From Gordionus sp. m RMFG-2023 (lineage: Eukaryota; Nematomorpha; Gordioida; Chordodea; Parachordodidae), in NCBI RefSeq assembly GCF_954871325.1, contig NC_088776.1:61838954-61902953 (forward strand): DNA of 64,000 nucleotides, read 5' to 3'. Numbering within the stretch: the stretch's first letter is position 1; each line of letters opens with the position of its first letter. The position numbers and the translations under genes were made by a program. The notes beneath the pieces were generated by a model, which was not told the DNA's origin, ran no database searches, and saw nothing but the letters and a program-made list of their open reading frames with translations. Positions 22,887 to 33,689 of this stretch are shown piece by piece.

Positions 22887-23182
22887 CTAAATATCATAAA
22901 TCGTTTAGAACATAGTATCATAAATCCGTCAAATATATCTATTATAGCTTATATAATATTTAATAACCACTCAAAGAAATTAGACTAATATATTATTTGC
23001 TCGTAGACTCAGAATAGTATGTTCTCAAATCCGGCTCAATTAAGAAATTTATATAGCGCTTGTGTAAATTTTAAAAAATCTAAATATTTTGTTTTTATTT
23101 ATTACTTGCGATTATTTTAATTCAATTGCATTAACAAATATAGGTATGATATAATACTAATATAGTACTAATATGGTATTAC

Positions 23183-23242
23183 CTCAAATGCACCAGCATC
23201 ATGATAATAGGCACCATTTACATCACCAGAATACGCGTTTTT
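23183..23242 (-). CDS. tandem-exon gene, repeat exon alpha-2
   Basis: Encodes KNAYSGDVNGAYYHDAGAFE (20 codons, phase 0). Acceptor ACATTAAG, donor GTAATA. Confidence 0.76.
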
Positions 23243-23376
23243 CTTAATGTAAATTCCGTAAAACATAATAATTGATCAAAAAGATTCAAAGAAAGGTAAT
23301 ATAAAATATAAAATAAATTATGCAATAATAGGTAATTAAATATGACTCAAAAGAATTTGGACATATATTAATGAAT

Positions 23377-24740
23377 CCCGGAAAAAAACCAAAACAATCT
23401 CCGGAAAAAAAACCCCGAAATTTTTTTTCGAATTTACTTAAGATCTAATAATATCGGTATATTTTTATTTGGATTTATATAAGGTATAGACAAATTAGTA
23501 TTTTAGAAAAAAATATTATAAAAATATAATTTAATAATAAATTATATACATAATAATGATTTATCATAAAATAAACAGATCTTATTGCAAATTTTGTTAA
23601 ATTTAGTCTACTTAATATAATTATTAAGGATGGATATTGTATTTATTACTATAGCTTAAGTAATACATGGGTTATTTTACTGGAGTATTTGTTTTCCCAG
23701 TACCAATTTGAATATCAGCATTTTTTATTGTTTAGCACTGCGATTTTGTTTTCAGTGTGCAACTACCTACACGCCATCGTTCAAGTTTAATTTCAACGGC
23801 AGCCACCTCGCATTTTATTTTTTTAAATCAATACCCAGATTGATGGGAGTTTATTCCCAACCAGATTAGAAAAACGATGTCGAACCTTCGCATTGATTAT
23901 TTATGATTAGTTGAATAGAGTGCTCTGATTTAAATTTCTGGAGGAAATAGAGGGCCAATTCGACCTGTCTGGGATTGAGAATTGCTTCTTGTGACCTCCC
24001 TTGATACTCCATTGATGTAATTTTTATCGAAATATTAAAGAATATCCTTACCATTGCTCGGAGTAACCGATCTAAGGAATTCCATTGCATTGCCCATATC
24101 ACATAAAGGAACAAATGCTAAGCTGTCCATCATGCCACAAAAGAAGCTTAGGGCTTCATGGATTCTGTATTGGCTTTCCAGAACTAGCTTTTAAATTTTT
24201 CTATGGGTACTTTGACACAAATGGTAAAAGCATCCTCTGATTATGATATGTCTCCTAAATGAAAAAATTAATATAAATAATTTAACATATTAATGATCAT
24301 ACCAATTATAGTTTTAACCGCGCTCATATCAGACTTTTAGAAATCCATGTATATATATAATGGATCAGGAAATAAATACCTTTCTTGACATTTAGACATT
24401 ATTACTTCGATTATTTTTTGTAAATATTTTGTGTTTTTTTGGAGTCTAATAGCGAATGTGTCATTCGATAAAATTATTTATCAATATAAATTATTGCTAG
24501 GTTATACTCAAAAAATTAAGTGATAATTGAGAAGAAGAAAATTGAGAAAAGGTTAGAAAAATAAAGATTAACAATGACTTAAACCAAAAATTGAAAGAAA
24601 ATAATAAATTGAGAAAAAAATTTAAGATAAATAGACACGAATTTTATTTTTTATTAAATTTTTTTTCCTCGGTTTTTTTTCCGGAGATTTTTCCTGGGAG
24701 TTTTTTTTCCAGGGATTTTTTTTCCTGGGGGTTTTTTTTC
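23377..24740. mobile_element. MULE-derived TIR element inside an intron
   Basis: The two ends are inverted copies of short GGAAAAAAAA-CC/TCC motifs: left CCCGGAAAAAAACC and TCTCCGGAAAAAAAACC, right the complements GGTTTTTTTTCCGGAGA and TTTTTTCCTGGGGG. The interior carries a MULE transposase piece on the minus strand. It lies in the intron between beta-1 and alpha-2 and accounts for most of that intron's extra length. Target duplication not found. Confidence 0.65.
23866..24190 (-). pseudogene. MULE transposase C-terminal fragment
   Basis: Reads IHEALSFFCGMMDSLAFVPL then CDMGNAMEFLRSV, then YFDKNYING, then GRIGPLFPPEI in the main minus frame. MULE transposases have the order LxALAFVPxxDVxxAFExL, L...FEDTYIG, RxPLFPPxxWN. 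An internal stop follows SNGKDIL. Neither the DDE core nor the zinc finger is present. Confidence 0.72.
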
Positions 24741-24941
24741 TTATTACCTATATTAATTACTCATAATCGTGAAGTGATAGGGGACATAAATTTAAAGGCT
24801 CTGTTAAGATATTTCTTTTATAAGCGTTGATGTAAATTTTAAAACATAGGTATTATTATATGTCTATTTATTATAATTAAAATTAATTTAATTGCTTGAA
24901 AAAAATAATGTATAACATTTATTTGTATAATATTTGATTAC

Positions 24942-24998
24942 CTTAACTTCACCGGAATCATAATACGCACTCGTGAGAGGGTCATAATATGCTTTTGT
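24942..24998 (-). CDS. tandem-exon gene, repeat exon beta-1
   Basis: Encodes TKAYYDPLTSAYYDSGEVK (19 codons, phase 0). Acceptor TTATTCAG, donor GTAATC. Shortest intact repeat exon; the upstream acceptor of the tandem pair is lost. Confidence 0.76.
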
Positions 24999-26286
24999 CT
25001 GAATAAATGTTATAAACATTTAATACCTTTAAATATAAAATCCAATAATACATAATTAATGACTTTAAAGAAGTTAGACTTTTTATTAATAACAAAAATT
25101 CCCCTTCCACCTTCTTCAAACTCAGAATCCATTAATGAGTGTAAAAACAAAAGGACTATTTAGAAATATATTTTATAGCCATATTAGATTTTTAAAGTCT
25201 AGCTATAATTTTTATTATAACTAGCACATTTTTAATTAGGCGATTAATTTAACTGCATAAATCTAGGTATATTATATGTCAGTGACGAAGCGTTCATAGA
25301 AACAAGATAAGCATTGCTTCCCTTAGAATATTTCCTAAATTATCTTATCTTAAATTAAATATGTTATGTGGAGTCATTCCTTTTTAGGTAAAATTGTGGA
25401 ATCATTCTTTTTTATGTTAAAATTGAGAAGTTATTCTTTTTGTGATGAATATTATTTTTTGATATTAAAAAAGTGATATTTTTAGATCAATTATATTATT
25501 AATCAATTTATATTTATTTTATAGTACATATATATAATATATAGATAAAAAAAATGAAATAAAATAGACAGTTGCTTTTTCTCAGATTTTTTGATTATTT
25601 TTCTCGGCAAGATGTTTTGGGCAAAATAAGAAATCGAAAGAAAAGTAGAAAGGGAATGATTTTTTGTAAACCCTTCATTTAGGTTAAAAAAAACAATATT
25701 ATAAATTTAACAATTAAATATAACTATATATAATTAAAAATTATTTTTGGGAAATTAAAATTAAAATTTAAAAATAAAACTATCCTTGTTTAATCTTTAT
25801 GCTATGTTAAAAAAATTATACAATTTTTTTTACTATGCTAAAAAAAAATTTGCTACAATCATAAAGATATGAATATATATATATTTATTTTTACTACTAT
25901 TATTTTTTACGTTTAAAAATAAAATATGTGAGAAGAAAATTCAAAATTGTTTATTATTTTATATAATAAATTTTCAAAAAAAAATCATACTCTTAAGATA
26001 TATTTATGGTATAAATAATTTTATTAAGTTTAAAAAAAATAACATTAGAGAATCAAATGTAACAAAATTGCTTAAAATAAAGAAATAGAAAATCAAGCCA
26101 ATGAATTGTGTAATTTTACGTTTAAAAAGTAAATCGTTGGGGGAAGCAAATTAAAAAATAGTTTCAGAGTTGAGATTTTAATTTTTTAAAATTAGCTATA
26201 ATTTTATATTTCACTAATAATTAGGCGATTATAAACTGCAAACGTCTTCGCATATTAAATGTTATGTATTTATATTATGCAATCGA

Positions 26287-26325
26287 TTCAACTGCACTGG
26301 CATCATAACACTCACTCATCAGTTA
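26287..26325 (-). pseudogene. decayed gamma-type exon
   Basis: Keeps CYDASAVE at the end but has lost the GTAAT donor (now TCGATT), the acceptor and the NAYSG half. It sits exactly where a gamma exon is expected between alpha-1 and beta-1. Confidence 0.72.
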
Positions 26326-26638
26326 CAGGGAAATGACACAAATCATTTATAATGTAATATTAGAAATCCGTCAAATATATCTATTATAGGCTTAATTATA
26401 ATATATTCAATATATAATTAAAGACTCGGGGGAAGTTAGATTCATACAATAGGTGACTCAGAATGGATAGGGTTTCTTGGATACACATATTTAAAGGCTC
26501 AATCTAAAATATCTATATAACTCTTGAGCAAATTTTAAAAAAATCTAGAAATTATTATGTCTATCATTTTACGATTAATTCAATTGTGCGCACAAATTGA
26601 AGGATTATAACTATTTATATAGTACTATTTTGGATTAC

Positions 26639-26704
26639 CTCAATAGCACCTGCATCGTAATAATAAGCCTCATGCACATCGCCAGAATACGCGTTTTTCT
26701 GAAC
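26639..26704 (-). CDS. tandem-exon gene, repeat exon alpha-1
   Basis: Encodes VQ then KNAYSGDVHEAYYYDAGAIE (22 codons, phase 0). Tandem acceptors TTTAG-GTTCAG allow VQ to be included or skipped. Donor GTAATC. Confidence 0.78.
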
Positions 26705-27357
26705 CTAAATATCATAAAAACAGTTATAGATCAAAAAGATTGATATGTATTATAGTTTAAAAAAATAATTATGAATAATAGTTAAATGTGATTTTAAAAT
26801 AAGTTGGACACATATTAATATTTCGTGCCGACTAAGAATCAACGAACCTTAAATTCATCTAAGTTACTTTACAGAAGTATCTTTAGCTAATCCGACACTT
26901 TCTTAATTGCATAAATTTTATTAAATCAATAAAATATCATTTCCATAAAATTTAACGTATTTCATATTAATATTACTATACGCCGGACCGTCGCCGAATT
27001 AAAAGTCAGTGGCCCTATGCCTATCTCTAAAATTTTTAATCGGCAGCGTAGTATGACAAAAATAACCCCGCGGCGGCAATGTTGCCGAGCGGCGCACAGG
27101 CTTAGGAATAAGTATTAAATAAAAATATAATAAGACAGCTTTTTAAATTTACATCGACACTAAAAAAGAGAAGTTTCTTAATGGAGACTTTAAATTTATG
27201 TCTATTTAAAGAACCCTGGCACGTGAGGATTCTGAATCTGAGTGGTACATTGAATGAAGTCCCAGTTAATTACCTATTACTGCATAACTTCTATTACAAG
27301 CTGTACTAGGTTCTATTTATAGGATGTTTGTAAACATTTTATGATATTCAGGTTCAG

Positions 27358-27393
27358 ACAAGCGATAGTTCTGAGGCTGTATCTGATGCATAA
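27358..27393 (+). pseudogene. inverted terminal-exon-like relic
   Basis: On the plus strand, after TTCAGGTTCAG, TSDSSEAVSDA and a stop resemble the start of the terminal exon (TSGYSDAVPDA). The preceding 200 bases match the introns of the gene in inverted orientation. Confidence 0.65.
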
Positions 27394-27832
27394 ATAACGG
27401 CATATTAAAACTATCATTCTCATAAAATCTTTAAATAATTATTTTATATTTTTTATGGATCTTTTAAAAAAAATCAAAACAATTTCTTTCTGAAATAGAT
27501 AAAGTTGAAGACATGTTTAATTTAAGGTCTAAGAAAATTTCATGGACACAGGCTCTAATGCCAAGAGAAGTGCCCGGTTTGGTGAATATGAACACACATA
27601 TGTTGACACGGAATGCATAATTTGTAACAGTGAATGGAAAACAGAAAGTAAGTAGAATTGAAAATCTAGGTTAAAAAATAAGAGAAATTATAGTAAGATT
27701 CAAGATCTCATATCTCGATAGTTATATCGGAGAACAGAGAATGTTTAGAGGCAAAAGATCTAACATCATATATATTAGATCTGGACAATGAAGATCCGTT
27801 CATATTACTAATATATGATTACCTTAACTGCG

Positions 27833-27877
27833 CCTCATTAAAACTTATTAGGTTACAAGGCCAGTACAAGCGTTTGT
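27833..27877 (-). pseudogene. decayed beta-type exon
   Basis: Keeps a GTAATC donor and a start similar to TNAYTG but has two stops and a shifted end in place of GAYYDSGAVK. It is the first repeat unit after exon C and is dead. Confidence 0.7.
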
Positions 27878-28352
27878 CTATGATAATTCATAACATAAAG
27901 TACTCAACGTTATGAATAGAAACGCATGTAAAAAAAATAGCATTTTTTTTATTAATTTAAAAAATATTGTATATTATTTTTTAATCTAATTACAATTCAT
28001 ATATAATATTAATTTATAAAATAGATATTATTTTTAATAATAATTAAATATGTATTATGCCGCCACACCGCCAACACATTTTGACGGCGGCGTCAGTGCA
28101 GTCAAAAATTACTGGCGGCACACAGGTCTATATATATATATAATAAAGATCGCGGAAATAAATATTTATTGTAACTTTAATATAAATTATGCAATGATAG
28201 GTCAATAACGGCGACTTAAAAGAAATTAGACTCATGCATTGTTCTTGTACTCAGATTCCTGACCTTTAAAAGTTCTTCCATTAAGAGATTTATTTTATCG
28301 AACTATTATAAATTTAAAAATCTATATATATATGTATATAATGTGTGATTAC

Positions 28353-28636
28353 TTTAGCCGCACCGTCATAATAGCCTTGTTGATAGGCGTCTCCCCACAT
28401 CTTAAAATTATGATTCTCTGCGTAATATTCTTTATTTTGGTATTCATATCCTACCCCATCATTTTGATCGGTAGCCGGATAATAATAATGTTCCTTAGAA
28501 GCATATTTAAGCAAGTCTCCTTCGGTCTTTAAATTCGAATCATCGTACTCCGAATTTTGAACGTACGGATATGATTTGTTCCAGACATTGTCATTCGGGG
28601 TAGCGGTTTTTTCGTGATAATAATACTGATTTGAAT
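28353..28636 (-). CDS. tandem-exon gene, exon C (94 aa)
   Basis: Starts at a TTTTTCAAG acceptor with two split-codon bases (phase 1 in) and ends AAA/GTAATC (phase 0 out). It encodes DSNQYYYHEKTATPNDNVWN, then YPYVQNSEYDDSN, then ASKEHYYYPATDQNDGVGYE, and ends GDAYQQGYYDGAAK. That last stretch resembles the beta repeat (NAYTDPISGAYYDSGAVK), so the repeat exons may have been seeded by the 3' part of this exon. Very rich in Tyr, Asn and Asp. No known domain. Confidence 0.78.
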
Positions 28637-28669
28637 CTTGAAAAATTAATAACGAACGGTATATACTAT

Positions 28670-28827
<158 letters not shown>

Positions 28828-29220
28828 ATATTTTATGTTTCTCTAGGATAAGTTTTCGGAAACTATTACTAAAGATAAAAATCTAATCCTTCGACTACTT
28901 TCTTCTACTCAAGAGTTCAGAAAGAATATCACTTTTTTTTGCCAATATCTGGACCAAGTATAGGCTAGATACCAACTGATACATATAGACTGTATCTTCA
29001 GTTTGATATTAATCTACTCGGCTCAAAATCATAATTATAATTGGCGTTGATATTAAATTAGTTCTCCACAATAATCGATTTTTCTAGTTCATATTTATAT
29101 TTAAAAATCGTACGAGAGGTGTAGGGATGGGAGTATATTTAAAAAACTTTTCTCTCCGCGGCTTTACCACATATTTATCGTAAAAAACATTATGAGCATC
29201 GTTTTAGTATTTAATTTTAC

Positions 29221-29283
29221 CGGATAAAGCAGGTACCAGAATATCTCCAACACCGCCTGCGTTATTATAATGAATCCCAACTC
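29221..29283 (-). CDS. tandem-exon gene, exon B
   Basis: A symmetric phase-1 exon of 63 bases between AATTCAG and GTAAAATT. It encodes GVGIHYNNAGGVGDILVPAL then S. It resembles exon A in length, splice sites and sequence (both have G-x-I-x-H-x-N at the start), so the two are an older duplicated pair. Confidence 0.65.
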
Positions 29284-29836
29284 CTGAATTTTAAAACATG
29301 ATTGTATAATATTTATATAATCGTAGCCATATGGGTAAGAGAAGGGGGGGGGGGAGGAAATGTTTTCCAACAAGAAATTTTTCTGTTTTAGCTAATACAA
29401 AAATTCTCTTACACCCCTCTCCTGCCCCCAGCTCTTACTCTACCCTCTCTCCAAAAAAGTATACAATATTTTACTTACAATCAATCATTTTTCCAAAAGG
29501 AAAATAAGTAAAAGGTTAATATTTTTTCTAAAATAAATCACTATAAATTCAAAATATTTCAGAATAAACTTCAGAGATTTGAGGGTAAATAAAACTAAGG
29601 TCCTCCCAATAATAAAAAAAGCCTATTTTTTTAGGAACACCTAAAACCCCGCATTCGCAGTTGGCGCGAAATTATACAAAATAGTTTTAATATATTTTGC
29701 CGCTAATTCGCCGTTACCCGTGAGTGCAGGGTATAATATTACTCACGTTCTCTCTTTTGGCAAAATCCTGGCTATGCATATAATAAATGAACATATAGAT
29801 TTTGTTTTTTGGTATTTTTTATTAATCAAATTTTAC

Positions 29837-29905
29837 CAGAATGTAATGAGGAAGTATTGATGGCTCCAGCGCAATCTCTGTTACTATGATCGATTCTACC
29901 AGCTT
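29837..29905 (-). CDS. tandem-exon gene, exon A
   Basis: A symmetric phase-1 exon of 69 bases between AATTCAG and GTAAAATT. It encodes EAGRIDHSNRDCAGAINTSS then LHS. Only this frame is compatible with the neighbouring exons; another frame is open and a third has a stop. Confidence 0.62.
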
Positions 29906-30126
29906 CTGAATTTATGAAACATAATTACACTCTATTATAAATTTAGTTTATTTTAATTATAATATTTTAATTATTGGAGGTTCTTAAGGGCGGGGGGGGG
30001 TGAATTCTACGTTTTCACATCTCGCGTTATTATCAATGATGATTTCGGAATTGGGAAAAAATTTTCCCATTTCATTGAAAATCCCTAATTCCCTTCAATC
30101 ATTTCTTAAAAAAATTAGGAGGGAAT

Positions 30127-30464
30127 CAACGACATATTATAATAATAATTAATAGACTGACGATGTAAAAGTGTTGCATCAATGAAAACAGCTGGGGACG
30201 CCATTGTGATTAATTACCCATATCATTATCAAAAATTTTAAAGAGAGACCAATTTATTGTCCTGTCGCAAACTTTATTAAAGTGCCCGATCAACGAGATA
30301 ATTAAGGAAGCGAGTCATCAATTTGATAGCAGTTTTTTTAACATGAGAATAATTACTATATGGGTTACCAAAATGGCGGGTCCAGTTGGTTTGCTTTCAA
30401 CTACCCTTTCAAAATGCATTATTAATGAATGCTTCGTCAGTCTCGCTATTATTATATGTCATTG
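30127..30464. mobile_element. MITE family X, copy 2 (inverted)
   Basis: An inverted copy of 16484-16817, with CAACGACATATTATAATAA at the left and TATTATTATATGTCATTG at the right end. It lies in the intron between exon 0 and exon A. Confidence 0.75.
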
Positions 30465-30540
30465 TGGAGAATGCGCATTTAATATAGAGATTTTGAATTA
30501 TTAATTTAGCTTATGGGACTCGATGTTAAAATCAAGATAA

Positions 30541-30930
30541 TAATATTTTATTTAAAAAAAGACAAAAAAATTGTTTAAAAAAAACAAACAATTTTTAAAT
30601 AAAAACAAAACAATTTTTTAAAAAAACAAAAACAATTTTTTTTAAAAAACACAATTTTCAAAAAAAACACAAATTTTTTTTAAAATTACAAAACAATTTT
30701 CTAAAAAAACAAAACAATTTTTTAAAAAAACAAAAACAATTTTTTTAAAAAAAACACAATTTTCAAAAAAAAACACAAATTTTTTTTAAAATTACAAAAC
30801 AATTTTCTAAAAAAACAAAACAATTTTTAAAAAAAAACAAAACAATTTTTTAAAAAAAACAAAACAATTTTTTAAAAAAAACAAAACAATTTTTTAAAAA
30901 AACAAAATAATTTTACAAAAAAAAACAAAA
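30541..30930. repeat. A/T tandem repeat, AAAACAATTTTTTAAAA type
   Basis: About 16 imperfect units of roughly 20-25 bases of the form ACAAAACAATTTTTTAAAAA, several able to form small hairpins. Some larger blocks (about 120 bases) are themselves repeated, for example 30613 onward and 30733 onward. Confidence 0.88.
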
Positions 30931-31250
30931 AATAAAACTAGGATAATCATTGTGAAGGATTAGTGCTTTTATTAATTGAAAATACACAGGGGAGGTTCAG
31001 GAACAATAGTAGTTGTTTTTAAAAAAAAATATACTCCGTTATTATAATTTAAAGCGGTGCTATTTATTTGCGTATTTTTAACGCTGAAACTCTGAGCGAA
31101 AACGCTACAAGTAAAGAATATAATTTTATTTTTTTCACTCCAATAAACTTTACGAGCGTTTCCTTGGTTAAGGCCGAGCCGAATATCGAATGTGAATAAG
31201 TAATTCTTAAAATAAAAAAACCAAATAATAACTAAAAATAACATTCGAAC

Positions 31251-31317
31251 CTGATATCTCCATATCCATGGCATGAGCTTCACTCTTGGATTTTCTAGAA
31301 GGATTAGTTATTTCTTC
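31251..31317 (-). CDS. tandem-exon gene, candidate exon 0
   Basis: Open from CTACAG (or a nearer upstream TTTAG, exon end 31325) to CAG/GTTCGA, ending in phase 1 as exon A requires. It encodes EEITNPSRKSKSEAHAMDME then IS. Charged and hydrophilic. It contains an internal ATG but no clear start context. First coding exon not identified. Confidence 0.5.
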
Positions 31318-31473
31318 CTGTAGCTCTAAATCCGGTTTTAAAAAACAAAAAATATGATAACAAAATGTTGAGAAAAATTCAAATAATTTCTTATGTGCAA
31401 TATGTTTAACACCCAGTGTCTATCATTTACGTGTGTATTCATTGAAAACGCCTCACAACTTTTAATTTTTTGA

Positions 31474-33236
31474 GTTGGGGTTAGGGTTAGAATTTTTAGA
31501 ACCAGATTAAAATTTTTTTTAATAATTATTCATCTATCAACAACCACAAGGTTCAATAGCTATTATATTAAAAAACAAATGAAAGTGCAAACCAAACCAA
31601 AATACAGAGAAACATTATACCTATTGACAACGGGCAAAAAATTTAAAAGAAATAATGTTTTAAAATTGCAGGTAATTTACAAAACTTTTGTTAATCTGCT
31701 CGTATAGAGAGAGAGATGGTAAAAGAATTGACTATGATTATTGCTTTAAAAATGATCTTTTTAGATGAAATCTAAAAAAATTTTAAGCTTAAACATTAAG
31801 ATGAAGAATATGAAAAGATAATTTTTTAAAAAATACATGATTATTCAAGGATTGTTCAGATATAAAGATGTGAAAGTTCGAATAAATACCTCTTAAATCA
31901 AATGGCAAAAATTTTGGAAGAAATACATGATTTCTTTGTACACTGAATTATGACAAAAAAATTTCTGAAAATAATACAAACTAATCAGTGTATTTCGATA
32001 AAAATGACTATCGCTGAACCTGAGGGCTTAATAATAAGAAGCGGTAAAATTAATTTGATTAGTTAATTATTAATGGGAAAAATCCGCGTGACTAAAACTC
32101 CTATTATACAGCAAATATTAATTATTTAATTGAATTAATAGGAAATTATTAATCTTTCAAGGAATCAATTAAAGATGCTTTGGGATTTACTGTTGAAATC
32201 TGGGGTTCAGACCAAGCCTCCAGAACCCGGTGTTCTTTTGAGTCAAAATTTCCTAATGTTTTAACTATTCGTAAAAATAAATTTAAAAAAAGTATTTGAA
32301 CTACGAAAGTTATAATGAGCCCTGTTATAACTTCCAAAGTAAATTTAGAGTATATAAAACATATTTGTTAGGGTTAAAGTTAGGATTAGGATTAAGTTTA
32401 GTGTTAGGGTTAGAGTTAGGGCATATGAAAATGCAAAATAAATTCAATCGAAAATAGATTTTAATTTTTAAAATTCATATTTAAAAAAAATTTTTTTCTC
32501 TTAATTGTAAGTTATTTTATAGAATAAAAGTATTGCCGCACATTGAAGCAAATGATCCTGCTTGAATGAGTTAATATAGCGCATTTATGGATTCAAACAT
32601 GTTATCTAGTAAAAAAATAAATAAATAAAATATAATGGGATTATGAATTGGAGCTAATACTTCTGTTTATCAGGCCACAAACAAAAAAAAACATGAAAAA
32701 ATTATCGAGAAGTTTTGTGATCCAGGAGGTGATTACTAGTCAGCTATTGATATTGATATTGAATGTGTAATGCATTTATGATCAAATTTTATATATTATC
32801 AAAATTATCACACTTGCTATTTTTATATTACATAAGAGGTGAGAGGTTTCTTTACACAGCCAAGGAGCCAGTTTTAATAGAGTTTGAAAGAAAAAAATAA
32901 ATATTCAAACATATTTTTGAGCAATTTTTTTTTTAAAATGACATTGCGTTGCGATATCTATTTAACCAAAAATATTTTTTTTTTAAAATGTGCATTTTAA
33001 AATTACAAAATTGAAGTTTAATTTTGTTTAAAAAAAACGGTTACAAATTTTAAAAAAAAATAAAATAAAGATACAATATATATAAAAGATAACAAAATAG
33101 AGGTGGGGGGAGGGGGAATGCCACCCTGGGGGGGGGGGGAGGTTGCCTAAGTATTTTTTCTCCAAAAAAAATATTTTGAAATTTTTAGGAAAAAAAATTT
33201 GTAATCTGGTTCTAAAAATTCTAACCCTAACCCCAA
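31474..33236. mobile_element. TIR element with TTAGGG-like ends
   Basis: The left end GTTGGGGTTAGGGTTAGAAT, TTTTAGAACCAGATTAAAA is inverted at the right end as TAATCTGGTTCTAAAAA, TTCTAACCCTAACCCCAAC, giving about 45 bp of terminal inverted repeat. The interior (1.7 kb) includes more degenerate TTAGGG/TTAGGA units at about 32369-32420 and no recognised transposase. No target duplication found. Confidence 0.6.
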
Positions 33237-33378
33237 CCTAGTTAATAGAAGGAACAAAGGTCTAGAGACATGTATTATTAAAATCTTAAAGGCTTAGGGC
33301 AATATTTTTTCTGGCTAAAATATTGAGTTAGCCATTTTGAAAAAAAATCGGCTCAAAACGAGCCGTTTAACAACATTA
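33237..33378. mobile_element. partial hAT MITE of the 5151 family
   Basis: Colinear with the second part of 5151-5302 (AGAAGGAACA, CTGGCTAAAATATTGAGTT) and ends CCGTTTAACAACATTA. The first 40 bases are missing where the TTAGGG-ended element abuts. Confidence 0.72.
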
Positions 33379-33500
33379 CTGTGTAGTGATATATATGTTA
33401 GCGTCAACGTATTTTTTTTTCCGGTAATGTATTATTTTTCTTTACAACTTTAAATCATACTTTCGAGCGCGTTTTTCTATTTAAATTTAAAATAATCTGA

Positions 33501-33680
33501 TTTTACCGGAAATACATTCCAATCATGTTTGGAATTACCTATCTTATGAATTTGTAGAGACAATTTTGCTGTTAAATCTTTGAGTCTATATATAAAAAAT
33601 TTATCCACGGAAATATTATCTGAAATCCATAGGGTAGGGTAGGTATTCCAAACATGATGGAATATATATCCGGTAAAATC
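33501..33680. mobile_element. short foldback MITE
   Basis: The left arm ATTTTACCGG...CATTCCAATCATGTTTGGAA is inverted on the right as TATTCCAAACATGATGGAAT...CCGGTAAAAT. A single related arm occurs at about 57117-57160. Confidence 0.7.
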
Positions 33681-33689
33681 AAAAATTAA

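Noticed and set aside
22698-22988. 96-codon ORF with a Pro run
   Set aside because: The Pro stretch is a poly-C tract in an intron, and the frame crosses the gamma-2 exon antisense.
32149-32337. Minus-strand ORF with a strongly hydrophobic start (ITGLIITFVVQILFLNLFL), a tempting signal-peptide exon for the tandem-exon gene
   Set aside because: No ATG in frame, a weak donor choice, and it lies inside the TTAGGG-ended TIR element, so it is probably not the first exon.
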